Virus record (IMG/VR): IMGVR_UViG_3300028398_000010
Span: 1 to 39,439 of that record
DNA length: 39,439 bases
Direction: 5' to 3' (one strand)
Origin: a virus
The first letter of the stretch is position 1. Every line of letters begins with the position of its first letter. A program made the position numbers and the translations under genes. This document shows, piece by piece, positions 7,674 through 17,600 of this stretch. The notes under the pieces are model-generated. The model saw only the letters and a list, made by a program, of their open reading frames with translations, was not told the DNA's origin and ran no database searches.

Positions 7674-8305
7674 TTGTACTGACATTTTATGATACCGTAA
7701 CACCTCTTTTGTCTGAATTGGCCGTGCGCTCTCCAAACTTAGCGAGAGAAGCTCTACAAGCGGCGGGGGCTAAACTTCAAAAAGCCGCAAGATCTGAGCT
7801 GAAAAGAAAAATCACATATTGGCATCAAGAAGTAAAAGATGGCAGGAGAATAATCTATAAAGGCTCTCCGCAAAAGCTTGGCACTCGCATATCCCACACA
7901 ACCGGCGAAGTGCTAAACCCTGATAATATGGCAAGCTTTATAAGCTTTTATATGTCCCCAAACAACCCAAACGTTGTAACAGTAGGCGGCGCTCATCCAG
8001 ACTTCACCCCGCTCAAATATAGAGGCGGTAAAGTTGTGGGCACTATGGGCAAAATAAAAGCAGTCGGGAAAATTGGAAGGTCTATAATCCACAAACTGAA
8101 TACCGGCAAGCTTGATGAAAATCATCCATATCGGGAAAGATCATGGATACCAAATGCCAAATATGAACGACGGGCGTTCATGGAGTCCGCATATCTATCA
8201 AGCAAGTCAAATATAGAGCAGACCGTACTAAAAAGATTCGATATGTCTTTTATCGAAGCGATAAATACTATAAAAGTCAAAGAAGTACGAAGGAAATACG
8301 CTTGA
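7670..8305 (+). CDS. Putative tail completion protein (gpZ/HK97 gp10-like)
   Basis: 211 residues. The N-terminal helix with conserved small residues (AREALQAAGAKLQKAARSELKR, about 24-46) followed by a beta-rich region with many Gly resembles tail completion proteins of the lambda gpZ/HK97 gp10 type. These attach to the head-proximal end of the tail. Lambda gpZ is 192 residues and sits just before gpU, as here. Basic overall. Overlap of 4 bases with the upstream gene. Confidence 0.55.
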   Translation: MIVLTFYDTVTPLLSELAVRSPNLAREALQAAGAKLQKAARSELKRKITYWHQEVKDGRRIIYKGSPQKLGTRISHTTGEVLNPDNMASFISFYMSPNNPNVVTVGGAHPDFTPLKYRGGKVVGTMGKIKAVGKIGRSIIHKLNTGKLDENHPYRERSWIPNAKYERRAFMESAYLSSKSNIEQTVLKRFDMSFIEAINTIKVKEVRRKYA

Positions 8306-8745
8306 AAAAGCTTTTCGATATACAGGAGCTTATCAAGTCTGGGCTCGACAGCGATGCACAATTTATAGCCGATACTATTGCCCACTTTGGCTCACAATTC
8401 AAGACATATATAGACAAAAGTGAAATAAATAGCATAAATGAATTGCCGGCATTAATAATCCATAAAAACTTTTCATCAAGTACCCCAGAGGGCGAGATAT
8501 ATGCTCTACAATTAAACTTTATAGCTTTTTTGGGTGATTATGTCGGCGATAGGTATGAATCTATCAAGAATATAGAAGATCTTGCCCATAAGGCTATAGA
8601 TATAGTTGACATGTCAATATGTAAGCAGGTTGGAGTTCACAGGACTACAACCAACATGTTTCTTGCCGCCCCAATTGACGGCTCGGACGATATAGAGTGG
8701 GTTGTATCTCTTGGGTACACTTCACTCCAAGATAATTTTATTTAA
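8302..8745 (+). CDS. Putative tail terminator protein (gpU-like)
   Basis: 147 residues, alpha/beta, directly before the tail tube gene where lambda gpU (131 residues) caps the tail and stops its polymerisation. No decisive motif. The start is TTG at 8302, overlapping the upstream TGA, with AAGGAAA eight bases upstream as ribosome-binding site. No ATG occurs nearby in this frame, which supports the TTG. Confidence 0.55.
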   Translation: MKKLFDIQELIKSGLDSDAQFIADTIAHFGSQFKTYIDKSEINSINELPALIIHKNFSSSTPEGEIYALQLNFIAFLGDYVGDRYESIKNIEDLAHKAIDIVDMSICKQVGVHRTTTNMFLAAPIDGSDDIEWVVSLGYTSLQDNFI

Positions 8746-8754
8746 GGAGATAGT

Positions 8755-9873
8755 ATGGGCTACTTAGCCAAGCAACTTCGATGGTATAAAGAGACGGTTC
8801 CGGGCGAAAAACCGGCTTCACCACAAAATATGCTGATACAGACAGCTAACGCATACAGCTTGAATCCAAATTACCCGTCAGAGGTAATTACGCCTATTGG
8901 TGCAGGCGGAGAAGCATCACCAAAGGTTATCGGGACGCCTGATTTCAGTGGCGATATAGGGCTTGTCCTTACGGGTGAGCTTATGCCGCTGATTCTTGAG
9001 CACACATTTGGAGCAGCGACTAAAACGAGTGTAACCGCAGCAGCATGGGCTTCTGGGACACATGTAAAAGGCGATCTCGTTAGCCACTCCGATGGAGCAC
9101 ATATGCTCTATTGTGAGCAGGGCGGCACTACGGGAGCTACAGAACCAGACCTAACCGGGCTTTCGGAATACGATACAGTCACAGACGGCAGCGTTAAGTG
9201 GGTAGTGAGAAATCTCTTGAAAGACTATACAGGACAAAGAGAAGATTTTCCGCCTACGTTTGGCGTAGAGATGACTTTCGATGATGGAACTACTCCTATA
9301 AAAGAGAGATACGGTGGGTGTAGAATCAACACAATAGAGTTTGCTAAGAGCGGTGATGACAATGGGTTTAAAACGACCGCATCAATCATTGCCGCCAATG
9401 GAGATGACAGTCTTACCAATGCAACCTATCCGGCTCAGGGCGGTACTGATGTCAGCCTTAGCAAAGTATATTTCGGCGCATGTGACCTAAAAATACTTAT
9501 AGATGATGTCGAGGTCGTAAATACTACAAAAGCATCCGTAACCGTAAATAGAAATGTTTCTACAGATAAGTGCGTTAAGTGCGGCGACAATATAGTTCAG
9601 CTTGGCTCCATTAGCCTTGAAGGGTCTCTCACTTGTCTTATGGATACTGATACTTACCTTAGAATGGCAAACCGAGAAGTGCATAAACTCACTTTCAGAT
9701 ATAGCTACAAGGGTGACGTGACGGATATAGTATTTAACAAGATTCAATTCGACCGCGCTCCAAAGACTATAGACGCATCTAAGTTTGTAATGTTCGATAG
9801 CGGATTCAGCGCGTTTGGAACAGATACTATAAATTCGGTACAATATACAAGTAGATCATCTATAGATTATTAA
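8755..9873 (+). CDS. Tail tube protein with an inserted domain
   Basis: 372 residues. Forms the stacked hexameric rings of the tail. The flanking parts (residues 1-90 and 155-372) look like one phage tail-tube fold, with beta strands and the conserved EDFPPTFGVEMTFDDG. Between them (about 92-152) is an extra domain containing HVKGDLVS, a Tyr-Cys pair, GGTTGATEP and VTDGSVKWV. That motif set is a common add-on in phage tail proteins, resembling small carbohydrate-binding modules. It is much longer than lambda gpV (246). GGAG ribosome-binding site ahead of ATG. Confidence 0.82.
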   Translation: MGYLAKQLRWYKETVPGEKPASPQNMLIQTANAYSLNPNYPSEVITPIGAGGEASPKVIGTPDFSGDIGLVLTGELMPLILEHTFGAATKTSVTAAAWASGTHVKGDLVSHSDGAHMLYCEQGGTTGATEPDLTGLSEYDTVTDGSVKWVVRNLLKDYTGQREDFPPTFGVEMTFDDGTTPIKERYGGCRINTIEFAKSGDDNGFKTTASIIAANGDDSLTNATYPAQGGTDVSLSKVYFGACDLKILIDDVEVVNTTKASVTVNRNVSTDKCVKCGDNIVQLGSISLEGSLTCLMDTDTYLRMANREVHKLTFRYSYKGDVTDIVFNKIQFDRAPKTIDASKFVMFDSGFSAFGTDTINSVQYTSRSSIDY

Positions 9874-9884
9874 AAGGAAAATAA

Positions 9885-10328
9885 ATGAGCGTACTTGAAA
9901 AGTTTGGGAATACGCCACTTGAAGAACCAAAAATCCTTGAGGTTTTTCAATCAAACGATGAGGATATGGCTAAAACAGTCATAGACCTACTTGAGCTTTT
10001 TGAGGAGCGCATCGGCGAAGAGGTTGATTTTGAGACGGCTGGGAAGATCATAGCACATGTGCTTGCCTTTAAAGACGAGGAAGGTAATTATAAAAGCACT
10101 CCTAAAACAGAAAATATAGAGCCTTTGAAGCCTAAAGATACAGTAAAGTTCATTCAGATGGTTAGAAGTGAAGATAAAACACAAGAGGAGCTTTTTGACT
10201 GGCTAAAAGAACGCACAAACGTTCCTGATGATTTGACGCAATGGGAAAAAGTACTTGTTATAGAACAGACACTTGCTTTCGGTCTTGACGGAATGAAAAC
10301 CGTTCTTGGGGGTGCGCTGGGAAACTGA
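9885..10328 (+). CDS. Tail assembly chaperone, short form (gpG-like)
   Basis: 147 residues, acidic and helical. It lies between tail tube and tape measure, the universal place of the tail assembly chaperone pair. The short protein is made by normal termination at 10326. It ends in GGALGN, with a slippery heptamer covering the final two codons, so a fraction of ribosomes should produce a longer GT form. Lambda gpG is 140 residues. Chaperones of this type coat the tape measure protein until tube subunits replace them, and are absent from the finished virion. Confidence 0.8.
   Translation: MSVLEKFGNTPLEEPKILEVFQSNDEDMAKTVIDLLELFEERIGEEVDFETAGKIIAHVLAFKDEEGNYKSTPKTENIEPLKPKDTVKFIQMVRSEDKTQEELFDWLKERTNVPDDLTQWEKVLVIEQTLAFGLDGMKTVLGGALGN
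10319..10325 (+). promoter_or_regulatory. Programmed -1 frameshift site G GGA AAC
   Basis: The heptamer G-GGA-AAC is aligned with the zero frame of the short chaperone gene and lies directly before its TGA. Slipping back one base places the ribosome in the frame of the downstream segment, which is open from 10325 to 10645. Lambda uses GGGAAAG in the same gene pair. A weak hairpin (GGGT 10335-10338 with ACCC 10349-10352) lies just downstream, but I would not rely on it. Confidence 0.85.
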
Positions 10329-10645
10329 TCACGTGGGTGTTCGATTCAACCCTATCGGACATCCGCAAGACAGTTTCAAATATGAGTAGGGAAGAGATTG
10401 AAGAGCTTGGAGACGAAATGATACTAAAAGCGGTCACTCCGCCAAATGCCCCACAGCTTGCTTATGAGCTTTTCAATTTCATTCATACAAATATAAAATA
10501 TTGCCTTATCCCGACTATGGAGAGCGTTCTTGTAGACAAGGATAAGCTCGAAAGAATGGCAGAGCGCAGAGGTGTCGATCTTGTCAGGTACGATCAATTC
10601 GTTGACCTTTATATTGAAAGATTCTTGAAATGGCAAACTCAGTAA
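10325..10645 (+). CDS. T part of the tail assembly chaperone GT fusion
   Basis: The -1 frame gives 106 residues (first codons CTG ATC ACG TGG GTG) that would be joined to the 147 residues of the G protein, making a 253-residue GT product. Lambda gpGT is 279. A GTG at 10337 could in principle start a free protein of 102 residues, but it has no ribosome-binding site. The T segment normally binds tube subunits while the G segment binds the tape measure. It overlaps the tape measure start by 16 bases. Confidence 0.8.
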   Translation: MITWVFDSTLSDIRKTVSNMSREEIEELGDEMILKAVTPPNAPQLAYELFNFIHTNIKYCLIPTMESVLVDKDKLERMAERRGVDLVRYDQFVDLYIERFLKWQTQ

Positions 10646-13344
10646 TATCTGTACGCCTCGATACAGAGGGATTCAAAAACGATCTAAAGCAGCTTGAAAA
10701 CCAATTCTCATCTACAATGAAAGAGGTTGCGGGCTGGCAAAAAAAGAGTGTCGATCTCACAAAGCAGGCCATAGAGCTTGAAAAACAGCTTGCCGCAGCA
10801 CGCGCAAAAGCCGCAAGCTACAAGAGAGGCTCAGCAGGGTATAAGTCTTCAATGGAAGAGGTTAATGCCCTACGTGCAAAACTTGGAGCGGTAAAAGCCG
10901 AACAGAGAGCTGCATATAGCATATCGAGAGAGCTTGAGAGGCAGGCTCGGTCTCAGCAAAAATCATATAAATCACTTGCCTCCGCTACTAACAGCGTAGT
11001 TAATGCCGAAAAAAAGTCAAACGCCGCAAGAAACAGCTCAGTCAATACTCTTGTAAGGCATATACGAAAAATAGAGACGATGATTGTCGGTATCTATACG
11101 CTGAAAAAAGCATATGACCTAACCATCGGCGCAAGCGTTGAATACAATAGGATGCTCGAAAGAGAAACAATCGGGCTTAAAACGCTAATAGCCCAAACGA
11201 CAGAATATGTCGATGCTCAAGGTCGTGTAGCAGATGCTATGAAAGCATATCAGCTTGCGGGCAAAGAAGCTCAAGATGCCTTGAAGATCATCAAAGAGAT
11301 AAACGTTGAAACACCGCATACGTTAATTCAGACGCTTTCTATTTACAAGCTATTGGTTCCACAAGTAAAGCAATACGGCGGCTCTCTAAAAGAAGTTGGC
11401 GAAATAACGAAAGGCGTCTCATTGCTTGCCTCGATGATGGGAGTTCAATATCAGCAGATTCTTAAAACCGTCGATAGCTTGATGTCAGGGCAGATGATGC
11501 CTTCAGAGCTACAAAGAGCCGTAAAAGTGGTCGGCATAACGAACGCCAAAGTTAGAGAGCTTCAGCGCACCGGCGGCGATGTCGTGAAATTCTTTGTAGA
11601 CGCCTTTAAAAAGATGGAGGCGGGAGCCAATGATGTAAAGACAAGCATGGACGGCCTCATATCACAATTTTCTACTCTTTCTATGGATATTTTGGGTACT
11701 GCTTTTGAGGATATTTTTGAGGGCTACAAAACCACCCTAACAGACATAAACAAATACCTTAGAGAAAACAGACAAGAGCTTGTAGAAGGACTAAAAGAGG
11801 GCTATATACAAGCCAAAAACTTAGGCGTTGCACTTTTAACCGTATATGGTACCCTCAAATCTATAAAGGCACTTGGCGCGCTGGATACATTGCTTTTTAG
11901 CGGTGCCGCAGGTGGCGCAATTAAATCACTGCCACCCCAAATAAGACTTGTAGCAACTGCGGTAGCGGCGGTAACTGGTGCTCTTGTGTATCAGAGAAAC
12001 ATTATACAAGATAAATGGAACCTTGAGTCATCAGAATGGGAAGAAAAGCTAAAAAGTTATCATAAAGAATTAAAATTAAAAGATGGTATGCTTAAAAGAG
12101 ATCAGGAGCTAATTGCCAAACAAAAAGAGCTGGGTAAGGCCATATCAGAAGCATACAAATCAAAAGATATGAATAAGGCAAAAGAGCTGCAAGCTCAAAT
12201 GCGAAAAATAATAGAGGATAGAAAAAAATTAAGAGAATCATTCAGCCCGTCTGGTAGTAATGCTGGTTATGAAAAAAGAACTAAGCTACCTGAAGATTTT
12301 AGAAAAAATCAAGAATTTATACAAAAACAAAAAGAGGCTTTGGCTGAGTTAGAGGTGGAGTACAATAGAATAATAGGAGCTGTTTCAAACGATTGGGCAA
12401 AAGCAGAAAAAGCTATAATTAAATATAATCAGGCATTAAATGAGCTGAAATCAGTTGAGGAAAAGATCGGCAAGCCCAATATAGACCAAGAAAAGCTAAA
12501 AAAAGAGTATCTTGATGCGCAAGTAAAACTAAAACAGGCTCAAATTGAATTAACCAGAACAGGAGTAGAGCTAAACAAAGAAGGTCTTAAAACAATAGAA
12601 GAGGCCAACAAAAAAGAAGCGAAAAAACTCGAAACGCTACAAAAGCAATACCAAGCCCTAAAAGATAAATACACTCTCGGAAATGGAGAAAAAGAGCTTA
12701 AATCAGATTACCAAAAGCTCGAAGAGTTGAGAGCGAAAGGAATTATAAACCCGCAAGAGTATAATAATCTCCTGAATAGAATGATTGAAAAGTTCGCAGA
12801 AGGAAGAAAAAAAGCTAAAGGAATAGGCGAAGAGCTGAATAAAATTCAAGATATGATAGGCACAAAACTCGAAAACGCTATGACTCAAACTTTTAGATCG
12901 TGGATGGACGGCGCAAGAGATTTTGGCGACTTAATGGAAGGTATGCTAAAAGACATTATTGCAGAAATAGCGAGGATTCAGGTTATAAAACCGTTTCTAT
13001 CACAATTTGGCTTTGCGGAGGGGGGCGTTATAAGCGGTGGAGTGCAAGCCTTTGCAAGCGGCGGCATAGTGTCATCACCGACGATCTTTCCAATGGCTAA
13101 TGGAACTGGGCTAATGGGCGAAGCAGGCCCAGAGGCAATTATGCCGGTGACAAGAATAGGCGGCGACTTAGGAGTAAAATCGACCCCATCTAATGTTATA
13201 ATTAACGTATCAAACGAAACGGGGATACCGGTAGATATGAAAACGATCAGCGAAACGATGAACGATGGTACGCGCATAATCAACGTCGTCATGGAACACG
13301 CCCAGACAAATCCTGAATTTCGTTCCGTAATGGGGATAAAATAA
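10630..13344 (+). CDS. Tape measure protein
   Basis: 904 residues, the longest helical protein in the window. It sets tail length and forms the channel plug. N-terminal coiled coil (about 10-130), a central hydrophobic glycine-rich stretch (about 410-455), and a second very Lys/Glu-rich coiled coil (about 470-720). The C-terminus has the recurring tape-measure motif with repeated Gly-Gly turns and GLMGEAGPEAIMPV near 830. At the lambda ratio of about 0.15 nm per residue the tail would be near 135 nm. Region 12000-12850 is more AT-rich than its neighbours. Confidence 0.93.
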   Translation: MANSVISVRLDTEGFKNDLKQLENQFSSTMKEVAGWQKKSVDLTKQAIELEKQLAAARAKAASYKRGSAGYKSSMEEVNALRAKLGAVKAEQRAAYSISRELERQARSQQKSYKSLASATNSVVNAEKKSNAARNSSVNTLVRHIRKIETMIVGIYTLKKAYDLTIGASVEYNRMLERETIGLKTLIAQTTEYVDAQGRVADAMKAYQLAGKEAQDALKIIKEINVETPHTLIQTLSIYKLLVPQVKQYGGSLKEVGEITKGVSLLASMMGVQYQQILKTVDSLMSGQMMPSELQRAVKVVGITNAKVRELQRTGGDVVKFFVDAFKKMEAGANDVKTSMDGLISQFSTLSMDILGTAFEDIFEGYKTTLTDINKYLRENRQELVEGLKEGYIQAKNLGVALLTVYGTLKSIKALGALDTLLFSGAAGGAIKSLPPQIRLVATAVAAVTGALVYQRNIIQDKWNLESSEWEEKLKSYHKELKLKDGMLKRDQELIAKQKELGKAISEAYKSKDMNKAKELQAQMRKIIEDRKKLRESFSPSGSNAGYEKRTKLPEDFRKNQEFIQKQKEALAELEVEYNRIIGAVSNDWAKAEKAIIKYNQALNELKSVEEKIGKPNIDQEKLKKEYLDAQVKLKQAQIELTRTGVELNKEGLKTIEEANKKEAKKLETLQKQYQALKDKYTLGNGEKELKSDYQKLEELRAKGIINPQEYNNLLNRMIEKFAEGRKKAKGIGEELNKIQDMIGTKLENAMTQTFRSWMDGARDFGDLMEGMLKDIIAEIARIQVIKPFLSQFGFAEGGVISGGVQAFASGGIVSSPTIFPMANGTGLMGEAGPEAIMPVTRIGGDLGVKSTPSNVIINVSNETGIPVDMKTISETMNDGTRIINVVMEHAQTNPEFRSVMGIK

Positions 13345-13676
13345 TGGCGTTCCCAGCGATCAAAAACCCGGTAAACATAGATATTACAACGGAGTTTTCT
13401 ACCCTCTCTTACCAGTTTGCTGGGGGATATGAGCAGACAAGAGAGCTGAACTCGCGAAAGCGCAAGATGATCACCGCCAAATATGTACTTGACCGCACCG
13501 ACAAAGACGCGCTAATTTCCCACTATAACGACGTCGCCGGCAGTACGGCTTTTTCGTGGACTAACCCAGATGACAATACCGTGTACACCGTAAGATACGC
13601 GGAAGCTCCAAAAGTGCCGATCAGCGGGGCATGGCCCGATAGGTTCGACGTAACTATCAAAATGAGGGAAGTATGA
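13344..13676 (+). CDS. Minor tail protein, gpM-like
   Basis: 110 residues, the same length as lambda gpM (109), directly after the tape measure gene. Beta-rich, with a conserved pattern of tandem aromatic residues (FSWTNPDDNT, then VRYAEAPKVP) and a final DRFDVTIKMREV strand typical of gpM proteins of the distal tail. TAATG-type overlap with the tape measure stop. Together with the next two genes it reproduces the lambda order M-L-K. Confidence 0.75.
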   Translation: MAFPAIKNPVNIDITTEFSTLSYQFAGGYEQTRELNSRKRKMITAKYVLDRTDKDALISHYNDVAGSTAFSWTNPDDNTVYTVRYAEAPKVPISGAWPDRFDVTIKMREV

Positions 13677-14308
13677 ACTTAGACGCTATCATCGCAAAAA
13701 ACTCCCTTGATGACGGTGGGCTATGGGCGTTTCTTCTCAAGCTCGAATCGCCTAAGCTCGGCATAACTATTCACTTAACAAGAAACACGGACGACATAAC
13801 ATGGAATGGCGTCACATATACAGCCGCAAGTTTCAACATAGGAGATTATAAAGAGGGTATAAAGGGGCAGCTTCCATCACTATCGCTAACAGTCTCAAAC
13901 GTAGATAGAGTCGTACAGTCATATGTAGAACAAGACCCCGACTTTGGCTCGAACTGGAACGTAGATCTTTATGTTTTGTACCTACCCGCCCCCGTAAACC
14001 TTACGACCACTAGAACGGAAGAGCTACACTATCATTTCCTATCGATATCAGTAGAGTGCAATGAAACTACGGCGGTTTTTAGGCTCGGCATGGAGAACCC
14101 GCTTAAACAGCTATCGCCAAAAAACAAGCTAATTCCAAACTATTGTCAAGCCACTTTCAAAGTAGCTGAAACAGGCTGCCCATACACAGGAACGGCTACA
14201 ACTTGCGAAAAAACTCTTGCAGCTTGCAAAGCGTACTTTCCGAACACGGACGTGCCTTTTGGCGGGTTCCCGGCAATCCCAACAGGCGCTGGAGTATTTA
14301 AAGTATGA
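13673..14308 (+). CDS. Tail tip protein gpL-like with Fe-S cysteines
   Basis: 211 residues; lambda gpL is 232. The beta-rich N-terminal domain includes the typical ITWNGVTYTAASF motif (42-54) followed by the dense strand region to about 145. The C-terminal domain has Cys158, Cys169, Cys178 and Cys185. In lambda gpL and relatives four cysteines of this domain hold an iron-sulphur cluster, so this should be a metalloprotein of the tail tip. Cys129 is an additional residue outside that set. It overlaps the next gene by ATGA. Confidence 0.85.
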   Translation: MNLDAIIAKNSLDDGGLWAFLLKLESPKLGITIHLTRNTDDITWNGVTYTAASFNIGDYKEGIKGQLPSLSLTVSNVDRVVQSYVEQDPDFGSNWNVDLYVLYLPAPVNLTTTRTEELHYHFLSISVECNETTAVFRLGMENPLKQLSPKNKLIPNYCQATFKVAETGCPYTGTATTCEKTLAACKAYFPNTDVPFGGFPAIPTGAGVFKV

Positions 14309-14691
14309 TCGGCATACCATACAAAAACGGCGGGCGTGATGAAAGCGGTCTTGATTGTATAGGGCTTGTCATCTACTATCTAAACAACAGAGGCTATAAT
14401 ATACCGGTTGATCTGTATTCATACCAAGATAGCGACGGCCCGGAAGCGGCTGCTATATTCATGAACGAAATACTCCGTAGTGAAATGGGCGAGGGCAAAT
14501 GGATAAGATGCGGGGCACAAGAAGATGCGCTTGTAGCATTCAGAATCAAGGGAGCGGTCAGGCACGCCGGAATAATGATAAACGATCATATGTTTTACCA
14601 TGTAATGAAGGGTACGAAAGTCACAATGGAGTCAATAAACGATATTACGTGGCGAAACAGAGTAGCGGGGTTTTACAAGTGGTCAAAATAA
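14305..14691 (+). CDS. NlpC/P60 tail peptidase (gpK C-domain-like)
   Basis: 128 residues. Cell-wall hydrolase of the tail tip. The catalytic Cys18 lies in GLDCIGLV, and His87 in VRHAGIMI is the second catalytic residue; His99 or Asp94 could be the third. The Cys-His spacing is typical for NlpC/P60. Lambda gpK has an N-terminal JAB/MPN domain as well; it is missing here, so only the peptidase half is kept. Unlike in lambda, gpI is not a separate downstream gene. Confidence 0.85.
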   Translation: MIGIPYKNGGRDESGLDCIGLVIYYLNNRGYNIPVDLYSYQDSDGPEAAAIFMNEILRSEMGEGKWIRCGAQEDALVAFRIKGAVRHAGIMINDHMFYHVMKGTKVTMESINDITWRNRVAGFYKWSK

Positions 14692-17600
14692 TAGAGATTG
14701 AAAACGTCTTTGAGCCTGAACAGCGAAAAGAGAGAGAAGAGCCCGCCGGCAAGCAGATTTTTGACTACGTTCCTAAGCCAACATCTTATTATGTTGTATC
14801 CGTAAACGAAAAGCTTATATCTGATTTTAGCGAAGAGACAAACCCCGGCGACACGATAATTATAGTCCCGATTGTCAGAGGTGGCGGTGGTGGCAAAGAC
14901 GTTTTAAGAATAGGGGCTTTTCTTGCTCTAACGATTGCCACAGGGGGGCTTACCTCTGGACTTTTAGGAATGAGTCTTGCTACCACAAAGTTCGCATTGA
15001 TGATGGCGGGCGGACTACTGATAAACGCTATACTCCCGCCCTCTCAGCCTGATTTCGGAAATGTAGCTTCTGGAATAGATACATCTCCCACCTACGGATT
15101 TACAGGTGCAAAAACACTGCCTAATCCCGGCGCTCCGCTACCAATTCTTTACGGTCAGATGAAGCTACCCGGCTCAGTCATAAGTCAGTACATCAAGAAC
15201 GAAGGCGATGACGAGTACCTCTATATGCTTTTGGCGCTTTGCGAGGGTGAAATAGAGCCTATTTCTATAAACGATATAGAGATAAACGGCAACCCGGCGG
15301 ATACATACGACGGCGTAGAGTTCGCATACCGTACAGGAACTATAGACCAAGATATATCTCAATACGACGTAACGAAAGCCGAGAAATTCCATACTGGGAA
15401 AGTAATCGGCTGGTTTAACAATGTAACGACCGCCAATACTTTCAACGTAGAAGTGCCGTACAATATTCCTACGGTACGAGCCATGCAAGGAAACGCCAAC
15501 GACGCTATAACCGTAAGCGTATCGTTTCCTTCAGGGCTATACGCTTACAGCAACGGCATACAGCAGAGCACCGTTCAACTGAAAATAGAATATAGCTCCG
15601 ATGGCGGGGCAACGTGGAACGTGCATCAGCGCATTATACCAGAGCATAGCGTAATAGAGTACGAGTGGCAAGGTGCTGGATATTATAATCTGGGGGCGAA
15701 AGCTTGGGGCGAAACTGAGCCATCAGATGCATATATGGAGCCTTACAAAAAAACAGGTAGAAGCCGCCAAAAGATCATAGCAGAACAGGTATTTGACTAT
15801 TGGGAAATCACCGCATCTCAAACATCAGCCGTGCGTAGAGAGTTTACTATATCAGGGCTATCGCCAGATTCATACCAAGTGAGGATTACAAAGCTTACTC
15901 CAGACAAATCCGGGTCCGCAGGTGTCAATACGATGTACTGGGCAGGAGCTACGGAGAAGATAAGCGATCGCCTTTACTATCCGATAGTTGCGCTTTTGGG
16001 GCTGAAGATAAAAGCGACAGGTCAATTGAATGGTACGGCTCCCAATGTAGGAGTTATATGTCGTCGTAAGCCGATCAAAGTGTATGATGAAAACGGAACT
16101 TTCATAAAAGAAGCAGAAACATCAAATAACGCTTGGGCAATGTGGGACTTTATCACTAATAAGCGCTACGGGCTCGGCAAAGATTACTCTGTGGTTGACT
16201 ATCAGGCGTTTGATGATTGGGCATCGTGGTGTGATGAACGAGTACCGCTCCCCGACGGAACTTATGAGCCGAGATGCAGATTTAACGGCGTTTTCGACTA
16301 TAAGACCGACGCTTGGTCGATAATGCAGTCCATAGCGCAAGTAGGGCGCGCGGCTCCGATACTAATGGGTACTAAGTATAGCGTCATAGTCGATAAGCCA
16401 AAACCTACGACTCAGCAGTTTGGCATGGGCAATATAGTCAAAGGAAGCTACAAAACCTCATACACTGGAGTGGTAGATCTTTCAAAAGAGATCGCTGCTC
16501 GATATATAGATGAGAGTATCGGCTACAACGAAACAGCTATATCCGTTCAGCTTGACGACGGCGGAAACCCCACCGAAATGGCTCTTATTGGGGTGACTAA
16601 ACAGTCATATGCTATAAGGCATTGCCGATACATACTGCAAACTACCGACAAGCAGAGGAGAGTAACTACGTTTGCGGCGGGTATAGATAGTATAGCCTGT
16701 AAAGTCGGGGACGTGATAGAATTTTCATATGACGCTCCGGCATGGGGGCACTCCGGGCGGCTCGTATCTGCTACGACTACTCAAGTCACACTCGATCAGG
16801 ATATCTTTTTCGACCCGGCAAAAACTTACAACTTAAAAGTCCGGCATGAAGATGACACTATCGAGACTGTATCCGTGACAAATCCCGGCACAGAAACAGA
16901 TACCATAACCGTAAGTGCTTTCGCAACCGCACCAAAGCCATACGAGACATACCAGCTCGGAGAAGTTGGCAAAGAGAATATTAAACTCAGAGTAGCCGAC
17001 ATGACGTCAAAAGACGATCTTAGCGCGACTATTACAGCGGTTGACTACAATGAGAGCATACTCGACGACTGGAGCACGCCAGAGGACATAGCAAGACCTT
17101 CATACATTACAGGCTTTGCGAAAATTTACGACATATCTATCGGAGAGCATCTTGAAAAAAGAAAAGACGGCACTATTGTTCCATTCTTGGACTTCTCTTG
17201 GCGCGTTGAAGATGACCGCTTTTCTATTGTAGATATACTCATCAGTTCAGATAACGGCGCGACATGGAGCGAGATTGCCACGGGAATAAGGACAGGGCTA
17301 TACAGGCTCAACGCTCTAAGTTTAGCGGAGGGGCAGGAGTACACTTTTGCTTTTGTGTCTAACGATTTCTCGGGGTCGCAGGGGGTTGAAGAGGCTGCAA
17401 AGAAAACTCATATATATCTCGGCAAGTCTGCACCGCCTGAGGACGTTCAAAGCTTTACCTACTCTATTACATCTAATGGCGTCCTTTTAAGCTGGGATAA
17501 GAATACGGACGTAGACTTGTCCGGTTATAATCTTTATCTCGACGGAACTCAGATAGAGCATAGCCTGAAAGCGACTACGTATCTATATGCTGATTTAACT

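Noticed and set aside
14499-14678. Upstream extension of the TipJ-like protein to ATG 14499
   Set aside because: It would duplicate the NlpC/P60 gene in another frame; the sequence has no tail-protein pattern, whereas GTG 14679 has a GCGGGG site.
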